This document shows positions 47,030-57,524 of a stretch of 64,000 bases of DNA, piece after piece. Both the position numbers and the translations under genes were made by a program. The stretch is from NCBI GenBank assembly GCA_963693085.1, contig OY856411.1, positions 110,843,267 through 110,907,266 of the forward strand. The letters run 5' to 3'. The notes under the pieces were generated by a model, which saw nothing but the letters and a program-made list of their open reading frames with translations, ran no database searches and was not told the origin of the DNA. The stretch's first letter is position 1. Every line of letters starts with the position of its first letter. Origin of the DNA: Alisma plantago-aquatica. Lineage: Eukaryota; Streptophyta; Magnoliopsida; Alismatales; Alismataceae.

Positions 47030-47451
47030 ATGTCTCTCACTACATATGTATGTGTAGTACATAGTGTCTTTCACTACAACTAACTATAATTACATGTGTA
47101 GCAAGTGCTAATTTTTGCTATACACGAACTACAAATACAAATTGTAACCAATGTCATCTCTCCCTACATTGCATAGGTACAAATTGAATTGTAGTCATAC
47201 ATTTAGCTACAATGGAAACTACATGTTTATGTGTAAGGACATTTTTTACCTACAATTAGGGTTACATATGAATTTGTAGCCAGAGGAATAACTAACTACA
47301 ACTTAAAAAAATGTAGCCTAAACAATTAGCTACACGGGTATTAGCTATATATTATAAATGTAAGGATAAATGTAGCCAAAGATTTTGGCTACAATTTTTG
47401 GGGTTTTCGCTACAATTTTTTTTGTAGTTAAAGACCATATTTTTCGTAGTG
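47030..47451 (-). repeat. CACTA right subterminal and terminal repeats
   Basis: Dense TGTAG, GTAGC and GCTACA words in both orientations, ending in TTTTTCGTAGTG. In CACTA elements such repeats bind the element's DNA-binding protein. The density is greater than at the left end. Confidence 0.85.
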
Positions 47452-47454
47452 CAA
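47452..47454. repeat. CACTA target-site duplication CAA, right
   Basis: Partner of 23616-23618. Confidence 0.85.
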
Positions 47455-47474
47455 GTTCATATTTTAAAACCATC

Positions 47475-47935
47475 AATCACAATATAGGTCTGACCATTGC
47501 ATCAAATGACCCAAGAAACCATTGGTCTAAGGCTTAATTGATGCTAAAACTATATGATTAACTCACTATAGATTGTAGAGACCTGATCCACCATCATTAG
47601 TGATCCTTAAATCACTATAGGTTGTTAGACCAACAATATATTCATTAATCAGCATCAAATATTAAGTTGATGTCCTCATTGATTAATATCATCAATAATG
47701 TACTTAATGATTGATCATTATACTTCTAATTGATCCAAAACCTGACCTAAGGGGTGACCATAGGTTATCACCATCATTTGACACCATTGATCACGATCAT
47801 CAGTTGTTATGAATACAACACGATAGGGTTGTTGCAATGGTACCATGGTCGCGTCATGGTTTATAGAAGAAATCAACTCTAAACCCTAAAATTGACAATT
47901 GTTTGATAGATGCTTAGCACCATAGGTTGTCAAAA
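47475..47935 (-). repeat. Diverged tandem units in LTR C
   Basis: About five spaced copies of a CAC.ATAGGTTGT..GACC-like core lie at about 47478, 47562, 47611, 47755 and 47916. They stand where A-type LTRs have their stem-loop triplets. Confidence 0.5.
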
Positions 47936-48413
47936 CAACCTGATCCAAGTCACATTATACCTTATTAATAATGTACACATGATCACAGGTTCATCTAGAA
48001 CTGAAATCAGAATAGGGAACATTATAAAAATCGAAATCCAAGTCAAGCATAGCTTTTTAGTGCATGAATCATCATTTTCAAGAAAGAACATGATCTAGAA
48101 AGCTTATGATAAGCAATAAACGTGGAGCAAGTTATAAAACTTGCCTCTAATGCGAAGATGAAACCCCGCACAGAAGAAATATCGAGCATGTAGGGTAGAA
48201 AATCCAAGAGTAAGCTAGGATTCGTCCATCTAGCACCTTTCTTCATCAAATGAGTAAACCCTAAACATAAGGAGCAAGAAAGGTAGGTTTTAGAACTTTA
48301 GAGAAATTTAGACTCCGATTAACCATGCAATTCCACTAGTCCAAACCACACTGATCGGATGATAAACAAGTTATACAAAAGCCTAAAGAAGTGATTTGTG
48401 AAATAAAAAGTCG

Positions 48414-48456
48414 GGCGTCGCCAAATACTACACGACGCCAGATAACTAGTGTTATC
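48414..48456 (-). other. Two adjacent self-complementary modules in LTR C
   Basis: GGCGTCG (48414-48420) pairs with CGACGCC (48433-48439), and GATAAC (48441-48446) with GTTATC (48451-48456). The position relative to the GTGAGT motif equals that of the modules in A-minus. Confidence 0.7.
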
Positions 48457-49359
48457 TGTGGAAAACACACATTTTACTGAAAATTTCCAAACACCAGAGT
48501 TAAATCATGCTAGTGAGTGAAACCCTACTCACCGCGATTCCGAATGTCCGGATTTGTCTGGAAATGCGTCCAGAGCCTGTTTCTGGGTGAATCTTGGTTG
48601 TCTTTAACCTTGGGATTCTTTTGTTTTTGACCTGTTGCAAACAGAAACCCAACACGTTCAAGCACAGGTTGCCTAAAGGTGCAAAGTTGGTGGTTGAATC
48701 ATAGCGGATAACTGCAAACCTTGCTTGGATCCTCAAATTCGGAACTCAAGGGAGTTTTTCCTGCTGTTGGCGCACCAAGATACACCCCCAAGTTGCTGCC
48801 CAGCGCAACAGTTTGCTGCTGGATGGCCGCTTGGCCAAGCAGATGGGCGGATGGCTAGCTAGGAAAGGAAGAGTGGAGGGAGGAGGAAGAAGAGAGGAGA
48901 GGAGGAAGAAAAGAAGAAATAGAAGAAGGAAGGACGACTGCTGGAAAATCGAACCTAGGATCTCCCTTGCGATCCTACTCCTGTGCAAAAGTCGGCCCTT
49001 GTTCCGCTCAATAGGTTTCTCAAAGAACGGATAAGCAAGAGAGGAAGAAAAGAAAAGTTTATCAAGCAAAATCTTTGGAAAATTTGCAAATTCAACCCTA
49101 GAATTTAAAAAGGTCATAACTGTTGACTCGAAGGTCTAAATAATACTATTTCTTTTGCAACTTTTCAAGTGCGAGATCCTCTATAATGCCAAGGCATAAA
49201 AACATGCCAATTAGCTTGTCTCAGCTAATCAAAACACTAATCGCATCTTAAGCACTTAACTTAGCTTAATCAACATATCAAGGTTAGATTAGGGTAATAA
49301 GCATTAAATTATGATAATTAAGCTCACTAAACTCATTAAGTACGTATAGGGGCCTTACA

Positions 49360-49650
49360 GCCTGGTGAGGGTGCCTCTGCCATTAGATTCAGAGTTCGGG
49401 CTCCAACAGCAAGAGTCAACCATAGAGTTGACTTGGTGAAGGAGCTTCGCTCGCAGGAGCAGCGACAGACGAAGAAGATGACCCCGGAGGTTTGACAATA
49501 ATGCCCTCAGACACATGTGTTAGGCTTTGGGGCCAGGAGAGGGTAGAAGCGTCTTTTCTCCCCTTCTAAAGGCACGACCCACGTAGCGCGTCGAGCCAGG
49601 AGCAAATTGCCTAGCTGTTGACATGGCGGCATCCTATTGGCCTAAAAGGT
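49360..49650. other. Orphan GC-rich segment between LTR C and LTR B2
   Basis: GC-rich sequence with a 44-codon + strand open stretch (49361-49495) ending at TGA and reading FRVRAPTARVNHRVDLVKEL. I recognise no family. It may be the truncated GC-rich part of LTR B2 or a scrap of another element. Confidence 0.3.
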
Positions 49651-51521
49651 ATATTCTTCATGATTTCGTAATTAATTATCTATAGCTCTGATGATAGAAA
49701 GTAATCATGAAAATTCATCAGAAAAACATGAAGAATCCAATAAAAATATAATTGGAATCTGATATTGCTTGCAATTTAAAAAGTACACCAAGTTATCACC
49801 TTTGATGTATTAAATTATGGTAAAACCCTAATTTGATGTGAAACTCGGATTTAATGACTCTTTTGGGTTAATTTGGTTTGGAACCCTAATTCTGAGAAAT
49901 ATTAACTTATTAAGAATAAAAGGGAGAGTTAATTTTTAAAAAGGTAGTTTCATGCTTGTTTTAGGGTTTTATGCACATGATTATGTTTAGAAACCCTAAT
50001 TTGGGAAAATATGGGTTTTGATGGGTTAAATCCAAAAATATAATTATAGAACTGAGGTTTCAAGGTTCTAAGCTATTTTGAGTATAAAAGTTCCAAATTG
50101 TGGATAAATACCCTTAATTTGGTAATTAGGGTTTTCTAATGGATAAAGACAAAATTAATGATAAAAAGAGTTCATATGTGAATTAGATTATAATGAACTA
50201 TGAGTTGTTAATACGGAAGTAACCAAATATGATAATTGGGTCTAGAGATTTTTGTCATGGATTAAAAGGATAAAAATGGTAGCTTTAATGTAAAAGAGGC
50301 TTAATGGACTTAATTGATAGTTAAGTATGCCTTTTTTGATATCAGGGTTATATGTTGTTAAAAGATAACCTTAATAACTTTCATGAAGAATAGATGAGAT
50401 AATTAGGGTTTGTGAGTAATTGTATCAAATTAGGGTTTAAAATAGTAAAAGATGAAGTGAAACCCTAATTATAATGGAAACCCTAAAAGTGGACTAGAAA
50501 CCCTAGGAAGCGAGCTAGGTTTAATAAATCTTGATGGCATGATCAATAATAGGAAATTGTATGCATATTTCATGATCTTGTTATGTGTGCTTGCTTGCTT
50601 GGATTTCTTACTTGCATGGAATATTTCTATCTCAAATCAGCTTGACAGGTATGTGGTTACGCTTATGAATAATCGCTTTAGTTTCACGGTGATTTCTGAA
50701 CATTTTTATCGGTTGCTTGAAAATAACGGAGTGGATGATTTTTATTTCATGTAACTATAATGTGACTATGATTATCACCATAAATGTGCATACACGATTG
50801 GCTCAAATCCTGATCCACCTCTGTGGCTTTGCAAAGGTTAAAAAGGGTAACCTAGAGAAAGGTCTAGGCTATCATGAGTTAGAAATTGGGCTACCCACGT
50901 GTAGTGCCATGAGACTCTTTAGCACACCATGAGTTAAGGAGTGGGCTACCTATGGGTAGTGCCATGCGACTCAACCCTAGATATTGATCTACCTGTTAGG
51001 TAGGATCATGCGGGGTTTAATGGGGATCTACCATAAGGAAGGTAGCATCCATGTCCACTGCAGGGACAACGCAGAGGCTAGGGTATGTAGGGATTGAGCA
51101 GTTATGCGGAAAACGTAAAGTTGTTTGTTTAAATCATAATTGACTGAATACATTGTTATCATAGTTGCACAATTATTGTTTCCCCCACATACCAGCTTTA
51201 TGCTGATCGACGTTTTGTTTGTCGGCATTTTAGGTACAATGAAAAGAACAAATAGTAAAGTGACATATGTGGAATTTAATATGAATTAAAGTGTGAGGAA
51301 GAATAGTTAGAATAGAATTCATACATGGATAGAAGTTTAGAAATCCAAGTTTTCAAAAGGTATGCAAAGTTTTATTTTATTACAGCCTTTCAGTTTAGTT
51401 TTGTAGAATTTGATAATTCTTAATTGATTATTTGTCGAACCTTCGATCCAGAAATTGAGATAACGACTCTGACCTCTTGGTATCCCTTAAATGAGGGTTA
51501 CTGGGAGGCGGGGTCATTACA
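49651..51521 (+). mobile_element. LTR B2, 5'-truncated (plus strand)
   Basis: Homologous to LTR B1 in the opposite orientation. From about 50060 onward they align well, including TCTAATGGATAAAG against TCTAATGGGTAAAG and TCGACGTTTTGTTTGTCGG at 51208-51226. It ends GGGTCATTACA at 51521 like LTR B1 and then passes directly into copia LTR sequence with no primer site, so this is the outer (3') end of an element or a broken solo LTR. It contains a tandem pair at 50868-50973 (GGGCTACC..GTAGTGCCATG). No gene. Confidence 0.78.
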
Positions 51522-51687
51522 ATATTGTTCTCCTCGTGACAGACAACGACCTCCCACCTCTAGAGAAGTCCACACAGACTGCCTAGAACTCATGCCGTAT
51601 TGCTTTAATAGATAAGAAGGAGTCATCCCTTCTATTGGCGTACTAGTCACCGACTTGCTCTCCCACAACAGTGATCCTCCGTTGTTC
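51522..51687 (-). mobile_element. Copia E left LTR, fragment a
   Basis: Aligns with 61501-61672 of the right LTR (TTGTTCTCCT, ACCTCCCACCTC, AGAAGTCCACACAGAC and so on). The outer 265 bp of the LTR are missing at its left, where LTR B2 ends. Element D interrupts it at 51688. Confidence 0.85.
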
Positions 51688-54600
51688 TGTAACACCCCTC
51701 TCTAGGGTTTCATACATAACCAGCGGAAGCACAGCCTAATCCCCAACATTATCCATAATGTGGGGTACTTGGCATATCAGGGAGGGAGTTTCACATACAT
51801 GATCTCATATCAATAAACAAATAACACTTGGCATTATTGAAACATAGATTCATACATGAGTTCTTGGAAAGAAAACTACATCATAATTCTAAAGGTATGC
51901 TAAACATGAACTAGATAAAATGTAAAAGATAGGATCTCCATAGATGGACGTCCCACCAGGAAACAACTCCTTGGATCCTTGGATTCTTAGAACTCCTTAA
52001 GATGATTCCTTCCCTTTAGCTCCAACTTCTGCGGACATCTCGTCCCCAACCAAGCAAAGGAAAAACATTCATGGTGAGTAGGCGGCATTGGCATACTATA
52101 AGACAAAATAAATAACATATAAAGTGATTTGACATGACATGAACATGCATTTGACATTAATCATTTCGTTGCATCTTTTACATAAAGAATTTGACAAGAA
52201 GTATATGCTCCTCTCTTAATGCCCCATAAGGAGCCCATAATGCTCGGAAAGCCCATAACAAGGTGCATATAAATCTAAATCAAATTCCCTTAACCATGAT
52301 CTTTCTTAGACTTAATTATCTTCTTAATAACTTAGACTTGATCTTAATGGGATTTCTCCCTCTTAACATAGTTGGGATTTCTCCCCATGAAGCATAATGG
52401 GATTTCTCCCTCTTAAGCATGAATGGGAATTTCTTCCCTCTTAATCTTGGTTTCATGTATCTTAATCATAATTTATAACATTAATCAGGTTTCTATATTT
52501 AGTATTAGATTATAGCAATCAAACATCCAATAATCATATACATTGAAGAAAAACATACATTTATCACGACTTTAGTATAAAGTGCATAAACATATCATAA
52601 TCATTCAATAAATCAAGTTTACTATGCCAAGGGCATGGCCCGCTTACCTTGAGCTAAATCACCCAAGTCAAACCTTGTTTGACTGATTGGATCCTTTTAA
52701 TCACCTGAAATTGGCATATATATCCTTAATTATACAACATTAAACCCTAATTTGTTTATATAAATATTGAGATGTTAAAATAGCAAAATAAGTCGATGAA
52801 AATCATAAAATCGAGTTCCACATCAAAAATCCTTTCTAAAATATTTTTGCGCAATTTTCTGATAAACATGCGATTTACTATGAATTTTTGAAGAATCAAC
52901 CAATGAAAATCCAGGGAAAAGCCACGTACATAAAACTCAACCCAAACCAGTGGGCCGGGTTTGAGTTGGACCAACCAGGCTTAGCCAACTCAGCAATGAG
53001 GTTTTCCTCTAAGGACTCGTGAACAAAGAAGGGAGGATGGGTGAAAACCCAAAAATACCCTCGCGGGTGAAAAACATCAAATAAAAAAACATGGGGACTC
53101 AGGGGTCATTGAACACCCTGGATTCTTCCCCACTGTGATCCATGGTTCGAGCAGTACAGGAGCTTTGAAGAGCACTTCTACACTGGGATTCTAGAGTCCC
53201 TTGGTGCACGGCTAAAGTCTGTATGCCTCCGTGAAGTCTTGACGATCAGAACGAGCTAAAGGAGAAGCTATGTGGTGCACAAGAGCACCAAACCCAGGCC
53301 ATGGCAATGGTCAGAGATAGCTGGAAGAGAGGAAAGGTGTTGTCGAGCCCAAAAGAAGAAAGACTACTTGAATGAATGACTCATTGTGGTCATTTGAGTC
53401 CAGAGAAGTCCACGGGGAGGCGTGAGGTCCTCTATGTTCAAGCAAAGAACTAAGGAAAGTGAGAAACAGGGGAAGGGGCGGCAGATCTAAAACCAACAAA
53501 GAGGTCTAGACTAAGGCCAAAATATGATCCAAAAACATTCTACAAGACACATTGAGATTGGGGGTACCACTTCCGTGGTTGGAGGAGCACCGATGTGGCC
53601 TAGGCTGAGGACGTCGTCGAGGTCAACAACCCGCCTATAGGACCCAACGGTTGGGGAAAGCCCAGGGAAAACCGACTAGGTATAAACGACCACCGGGGGT
53701 CAAGGAAGCTTACCGACGCTCCAATTTGTCCCAATGTGACTATAGAAGGTCGGGAGAATTCAAGGTCACCAGAAATCAAAACCGAGTAGGTCAGGGATAG
53801 TTGGGGCTCTCGGGGCCAAATTGCTAGTGGAGGAGGGAGTCTCGGGGCTTGGCGATGCTCTCTGAGCATTTAGGTGGCGGCGAAGGAGGCTAGGAGGCTG
53901 TATGTGCAGGGGGTGCGAGCCCTATATTGGGTGGTTTCCCTACAAAGAACGAGAGGGAGTGAGTTAGGGATTGCTCGGATCAGGGTGATGAGCTGGAGGC
54001 ATTGGCGAAGAAATCAAGTGAAACCGTCGAGAAACGACCGAGATCAGAGGTGAGCATTCAAAGCAGCTAAAACGGCTGCTGATCGCAGAAAGAACGAAGG
54101 TAGAGGACGATCGAGGGATCGTTAGATCGTGATCTGATGGTGAGAAATGTGTGCACAATAATAACTGAAAGAGTAACGCGTTACAGGCAATAAATCGCAG
54201 ACTTTATGTCTAATTTCTTGTATTTAAATGAAATCATATTCAAACATATATACAAGTCTTTCAAATTCGATTTGGAGGGTCAAACATGGGTTAAATGAGC
54301 CCAAATTTTGACCATAGGTGTATTAGAGGGTCTAGAACGTTCCCATAAGGTTAGATTTTATGCTTGTACACATTTTAGGCCTAAAATAGCAAAACCCTTA
54401 TGTGCACTTAAATGACCATGATGAATGTAAATAAAGCCATTAATTTATCAAATAAGAATTTTAAGATATGAAACCGTTCACTAAATATTATTTCTTTTCA
54501 ATTAAAAAGATGGAGGCCATTAAGCAAGCAATTAAACATGTAAACCACTAATTACAATATGAGAGAGAAAACTTGACATAAAAGCATTTATTCTCATTTT

Positions 54601-54797
54601 CTTAAAAAAAAGAGCATAGATATTTATGAAAATCTTTAAATAAAATAAGGATAAGAGAGAAATTGGACATAAAAATAAATTTGCAAAACTAACATGGGCA
54701 ATTTACATGAAGGTCCTCAACAATTATCTTATTAGAAAAAGAGCATGCAAAGAATAAAATAGTTTGAAAATTTGCATAAAAAGAGTGGGAGGTTACA
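51688..54797 (-). mobile_element. Element D left (3') LTR, 3110 bp
   Basis: Bounded by TGTAACACCCC and GAGGTTACA. The first 290 bp match 55486-55777 (TAGGGTTTCATAC..AACCAGC, AATGTGGGGTACTTGG). It has a GC-richer segment (about 53100-54150) with minus-strand frames of 62-89 codons and no known domain, as in the other long LTRs here. Short tandem units lie at 52340-52445. Confidence 0.88.
52340..52445 (-). repeat. Four diverged GGGATTTCTCCC units in LTR D
   Basis: Units of about 25-33 bp repeat GGGATTTCTCCCTCTTAA with variation (the second reads CTCCCCATGAAG, the fourth GGGAATTTCTTCCC). The GGGA..TCCC ends are self-complementary. Confidence 0.8.
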
Positions 54798-55485
54798 ATT
54801 CTACCCACCTTAAATAAATTTCGTCCTCGAAATTTCCTAAGGTTTCTACCCACCTTAAGGGTTTCAAATAAACTTGCAAATTTTCCATACAAATTTTCAT
54901 TATAGAAGAGGCATATAAAATAACAAAGCATTATTATTCAACATAAATTACTTAACTACCCTTCCTAAGTCTCATACTTACTCCTTAACATTACACCTAA
55001 CTCATTACACTTAGGAATATATCTCTCACTTACCATGACTATATCTTCATAGTTGTCTAACCTTAGGTCATATATCCTTCATCTCTCTATATGTGGTGAT
55101 CATGCACATATCTAGATATGTTGGATCTTTTCATGCCAAATCTCACCAAATTATTTGCACATGCGTCCCATACCACACACACAATTAAGAAGGTAAGACA
55201 CATGAAAAATCACATTAAATGACATTTTCCTCAAATCTCAATTGGGTGGCCTTACCATTGAGACAAGGAAAAACATGTCATCATCTAGGGTTTGGTTTCA
55301 ACTACATGAGCATGCTAGCATGTACTTCCCTAATGAGGTGAGGGCTCTAGTCATCTTTAGGGTTCCCTAGACATACTAGAATACATAATCATGTTCTCTA
55401 CTTCTATTTCTTCATCCTAGGGTGACTTGCATGAATCCTTATTTTTGCCTTAGTGGCCATCTATTCCTTCCTCTGATACCATTAA
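54798..55485 (-). mobile_element. Element D internal region, only 688 bp, non-coding
   Basis: It begins (minus strand) at a primer site near 55481 and ends in a purine-rich tract AAGGTGGGTAGAAT (54798-54811), preceded by AATTTCGAGGACGAAATT, the tail motif of gypsy elements. In between I see no gag or pol. LTRs of 3.1 kb against an internal region of under 0.7 kb is an extreme ratio and implies a non-autonomous deletion derivative. Confidence 0.85.
55470..55481 (-). other. Element D primer binding site
   Basis: CCTCTGATACCA, on the minus strand TGGTATCAGAGG, matches the initiator-Met complement except the last base and lies four bases from the LTR start at 55486. Confidence 0.88.
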
Positions 55486-55777
55486 TGTAACACCCCTCCC
55501 TAGGGTTTCATACGTAACCAGCAGAAGCACAACCTAATCCCCAACATTATCCATAATGTGGGGTACTTGGCATATCAAGGAGGGAGTGTCACATACATGA
55601 TCTCATATCAAGAAACAAATAACACTTGGCATTATTGAAACATAGATTCATACATGAGTTCTTGGAAAGAAAACTACATCATGATTCTAAAGGTATTCTA
55701 AACATGAACTAGATAACATGTAAAAGATAGGATCTCCATATATGGACGTCCCACCAGGCAACAACTCCTTGGATCCT
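55486..55777 (-). mobile_element. Element D right (5') LTR, truncated to 292 bp
   Basis: Matches 51688 to about 51982 of the left LTR and stops within GGATCCT. About 2.8 kb of this LTR is gone. Copia LTR sequence resumes at about 55784 after a six-base filler ATTTGC. Confidence 0.88.
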
Positions 55778-55783
55778 ATTTGC

Positions 55784-56505
55784 ACATCAATGCTACCCTA
55801 GTAAATGGAAAGTTGGGGAACAACTTTAACCTACAATCTACCTATGATGTTTTAGTGCTTGTATAGTTCCTTTGTCACTGATATCCAAATTGAACTTGAG
55901 GCATGGAGTAGTCACCCTCTTCAATATTCAATCTTGTTTGTTGAACCAGAGCAAACTAATTGTGATATATGTAGGCTCAACATCACATATTGACTCACAT
56001 GTGCATGGCCATGCATTTCTCAGTCTCGTTAATCAATAGGAATAGGATATCATACTCTTATAGGAGGGACAAATCCCATTTATCCCACTCACAGTCTATC
56101 CCCGTGTGTCATAGTCACCCAATCATCATCGTCACAACAATCCATATTTCAGGACTACGTTTGATGATGTCAAAGCGTACTGAACGACATGTGATGAGTG
56201 TAGTGATTTCAGGTCTAAGAACCATAACCACCACCGTCACTATGAGAATTGACTATGACTTCCATGATGATGGCTTCCATGTGTCAATCTCATAGTGGAT
56301 CTATCTGATACATTGTTCCCCAACATGTATCTATGTGCTTGGTTTGATATAGCCATATCATGACTAATGAGATTTTTTCATCAACCTACTCACGCTCTGA
56401 TCTTGTGTGTTATTGTTGTTTATTAACCTTCCACAATAAAAATTGATCTGGGACATAATGAAAATATATATGTACTCTTAACATCCGTATGATCTCATTT
56501 CCTCA
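55784..56505 (-). mobile_element. Copia E left LTR, fragment b
   Basis: Aligns with 62494-63255 (ACATCAATGCTACC, GAACTTGAGGCATGGAGTAG, TTTCTCAGTCTCG and so on). It ends TCATTTCCTCA at 56505, giving an LTR start TGAGGAAATGA on the minus strand. The frame at 55990-56295 has a counterpart in the right LTR at 62700-62897 but no conserved reading, so it is LTR sequence, not a gene. Confidence 0.88.
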
Positions 56506-56553
56506 AGAACTCTTCCTCTCCACTGTAGACCAAGAACTAATATCTAGTCCTTC
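56506..56553 (-). other. Purine tract formed by truncated pol at the LTR edge
   Basis: On the minus strand GTGGAGAGGAAGAGTTCT touches the LTR start. In the shifted frame it still encodes the copia stretch usually just before the first RNase H Asp: EDILNYLRRTRY, then FLVYSGEEEF. So the coding purine run for the Gly-Glu-Glu-Glu region stands where the polypurine tract should be, and the whole RNase H domain is missing. Confidence 0.75.
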
Positions 56554-57483
56554 TCAAGTAATTGAGGATGTCTTCACGGCTATCCAGTGAGCATCACCTG
56601 GATCTGACTGATATTTGCTCATCATGCTCAAGGAATACAAGACGTCTGGACGAGTACACAACATTGTGTACATGATTGATCCAATTTCTGAGGCATATAG
56701 AATCAAACCCAAACATTCCCTTTCTTCACAAGAATTGGGACATTGCGCTCTAGAGATGGGGACACCATGATGCACATGTATGTTTCCTCTCTTTGAGTTC
56801 TCCATGCTGAACCGCTTTAATACTTTGTCAATGTATGTGCTTTGACTTAGTCCAATAAGACCTTTGGGTCTATCTTTGTAGATCTTTATCCCCAAGATGT
56901 AGAATTCTTGTCCCAAGTCTTTCATAGGAAACACATTTCCTAGCCATGTCTTTACCTTTTATAAAGTAGGGATGTCATTCTCCATCAATAGTATGTCATC
57001 TACATACAATATGAGGAATGTCACTATGCTCTCACTAACCTTCTTTTACACACAAGGTTCATCTTCATTTTGAATAAAGTCAAACTCTTTGACTGTCTCA
57101 TCAAAATGAAGATTTTAGCTCTAAGATGCTTGCTTCAATCCGTAGATTGACCTTTATAGCTTATAGACTTTATTTGCATCCTTTAGATTTATAAAACCCT
57201 CAGTCTGTGTCATGTACACATCCTAGAGAAGATTCTCATTAAGGAATGCAGTTTCAACATCCATCTGCCAAATCTCATAGTAATGATAAGCTACAATGGA
57301 AAGCATGATCCTGATGGACTTAACCATGGTCATTGGAGAAAATGTTTCATTATAGTCAACACCTTGAATGTGTCTGAAACCCTTTGCTACCAATCTGCCC
57401 TTATAGGTTTGAACTTTTCCATCCATGCCGGTTTTCTTCTTGAAGCATGCTATGGGTTTTAGCCCTTTAGGTGGATCCACCAA
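56554..57483 (-). pseudogene. Copia reverse transcriptase (E), broken, RNase H lost
   Basis: Frames at 57223-57483 and 56554-56934 carry most of the domain. ACFKKKTGMDGKVQTYKGRL, VAKGFRHIQGVDYNETFSPM and EIWQMDVETAFLNENLL form the first half, SIYGLKQAS and the catalytic YVDD (codons within 56991-57010) lie in the broken middle, and FPMKDLGQEFYILGIKIYKD to SALTRPD-like TMLCTRPDVLYS completes the end. The middle has stops such as TAA for the Gln before RSIYGLK. The polymerase motif is kept but the reading is interrupted. Confidence 0.88.
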
Positions 57484-57524
57484 AGTCTATACTTTACTGG
57501 TATACATGGATTCCATCTCAGATC

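Larger units (their letters stand above)
23619..47451. mobile_element. CACTA (En/Spm-type) DNA transposon with captured gene fragments
   Basis: The left end is CACTACAAGAAAAC, the right end read inward is CACTACGAAAAATATGG, and both are flanked by CAA. The first about 120 bp at each end share subterminal features such as ATAGCTAATAC followed by TGTAG. The right end is dense in TGTAGC/GCTACA words, typical subterminal transposase-binding repeats. Total span is 23.8 kb, or about 13.5 kb without the inserted retroelement (29715-40052) and its duplicated CTCCC. I recognise no CACTA transposase, so it looks non-autonomous. It carries fragments of at least three unrelated host genes. Confidence 0.9.
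47455..49359 (-). mobile_element. LTR C, right part (minus strand)
   Basis: Its right portion (about 48390-49359) aligns with A-minus 31540-32981. Shared features are the GTGAGTAGG motif (ACTCAC at 48527-48532), the CCGGAC/CCAGA stretch beside it, a GC-rich segment (about 48760-48990) and a stretch reading GGAAAATTTGCAAATTCAAC. Its end CCTTACA gives an LTR start TGTAAGGCCC on the minus strand. It is a more distant LTR of the same broad group. The CACTA element splits it from 22398-23618. There is no purine tract to its right, so it is a solo LTR or a 5' LTR. Confidence 0.7.

Noticed and set aside
53311..54158. Minus-strand frames of 62-89 codons in LTR D
   Set aside because: Low-complexity Pro/Ser-rich translations in the GC-rich part of an LTR with no domain.
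55990..56295. A 101-codon frame in the copia left LTR
   Set aside because: The right LTR counterpart (62700-62897) breaks the frame, so the LTR sequence is conserved by homology, not as a protein.
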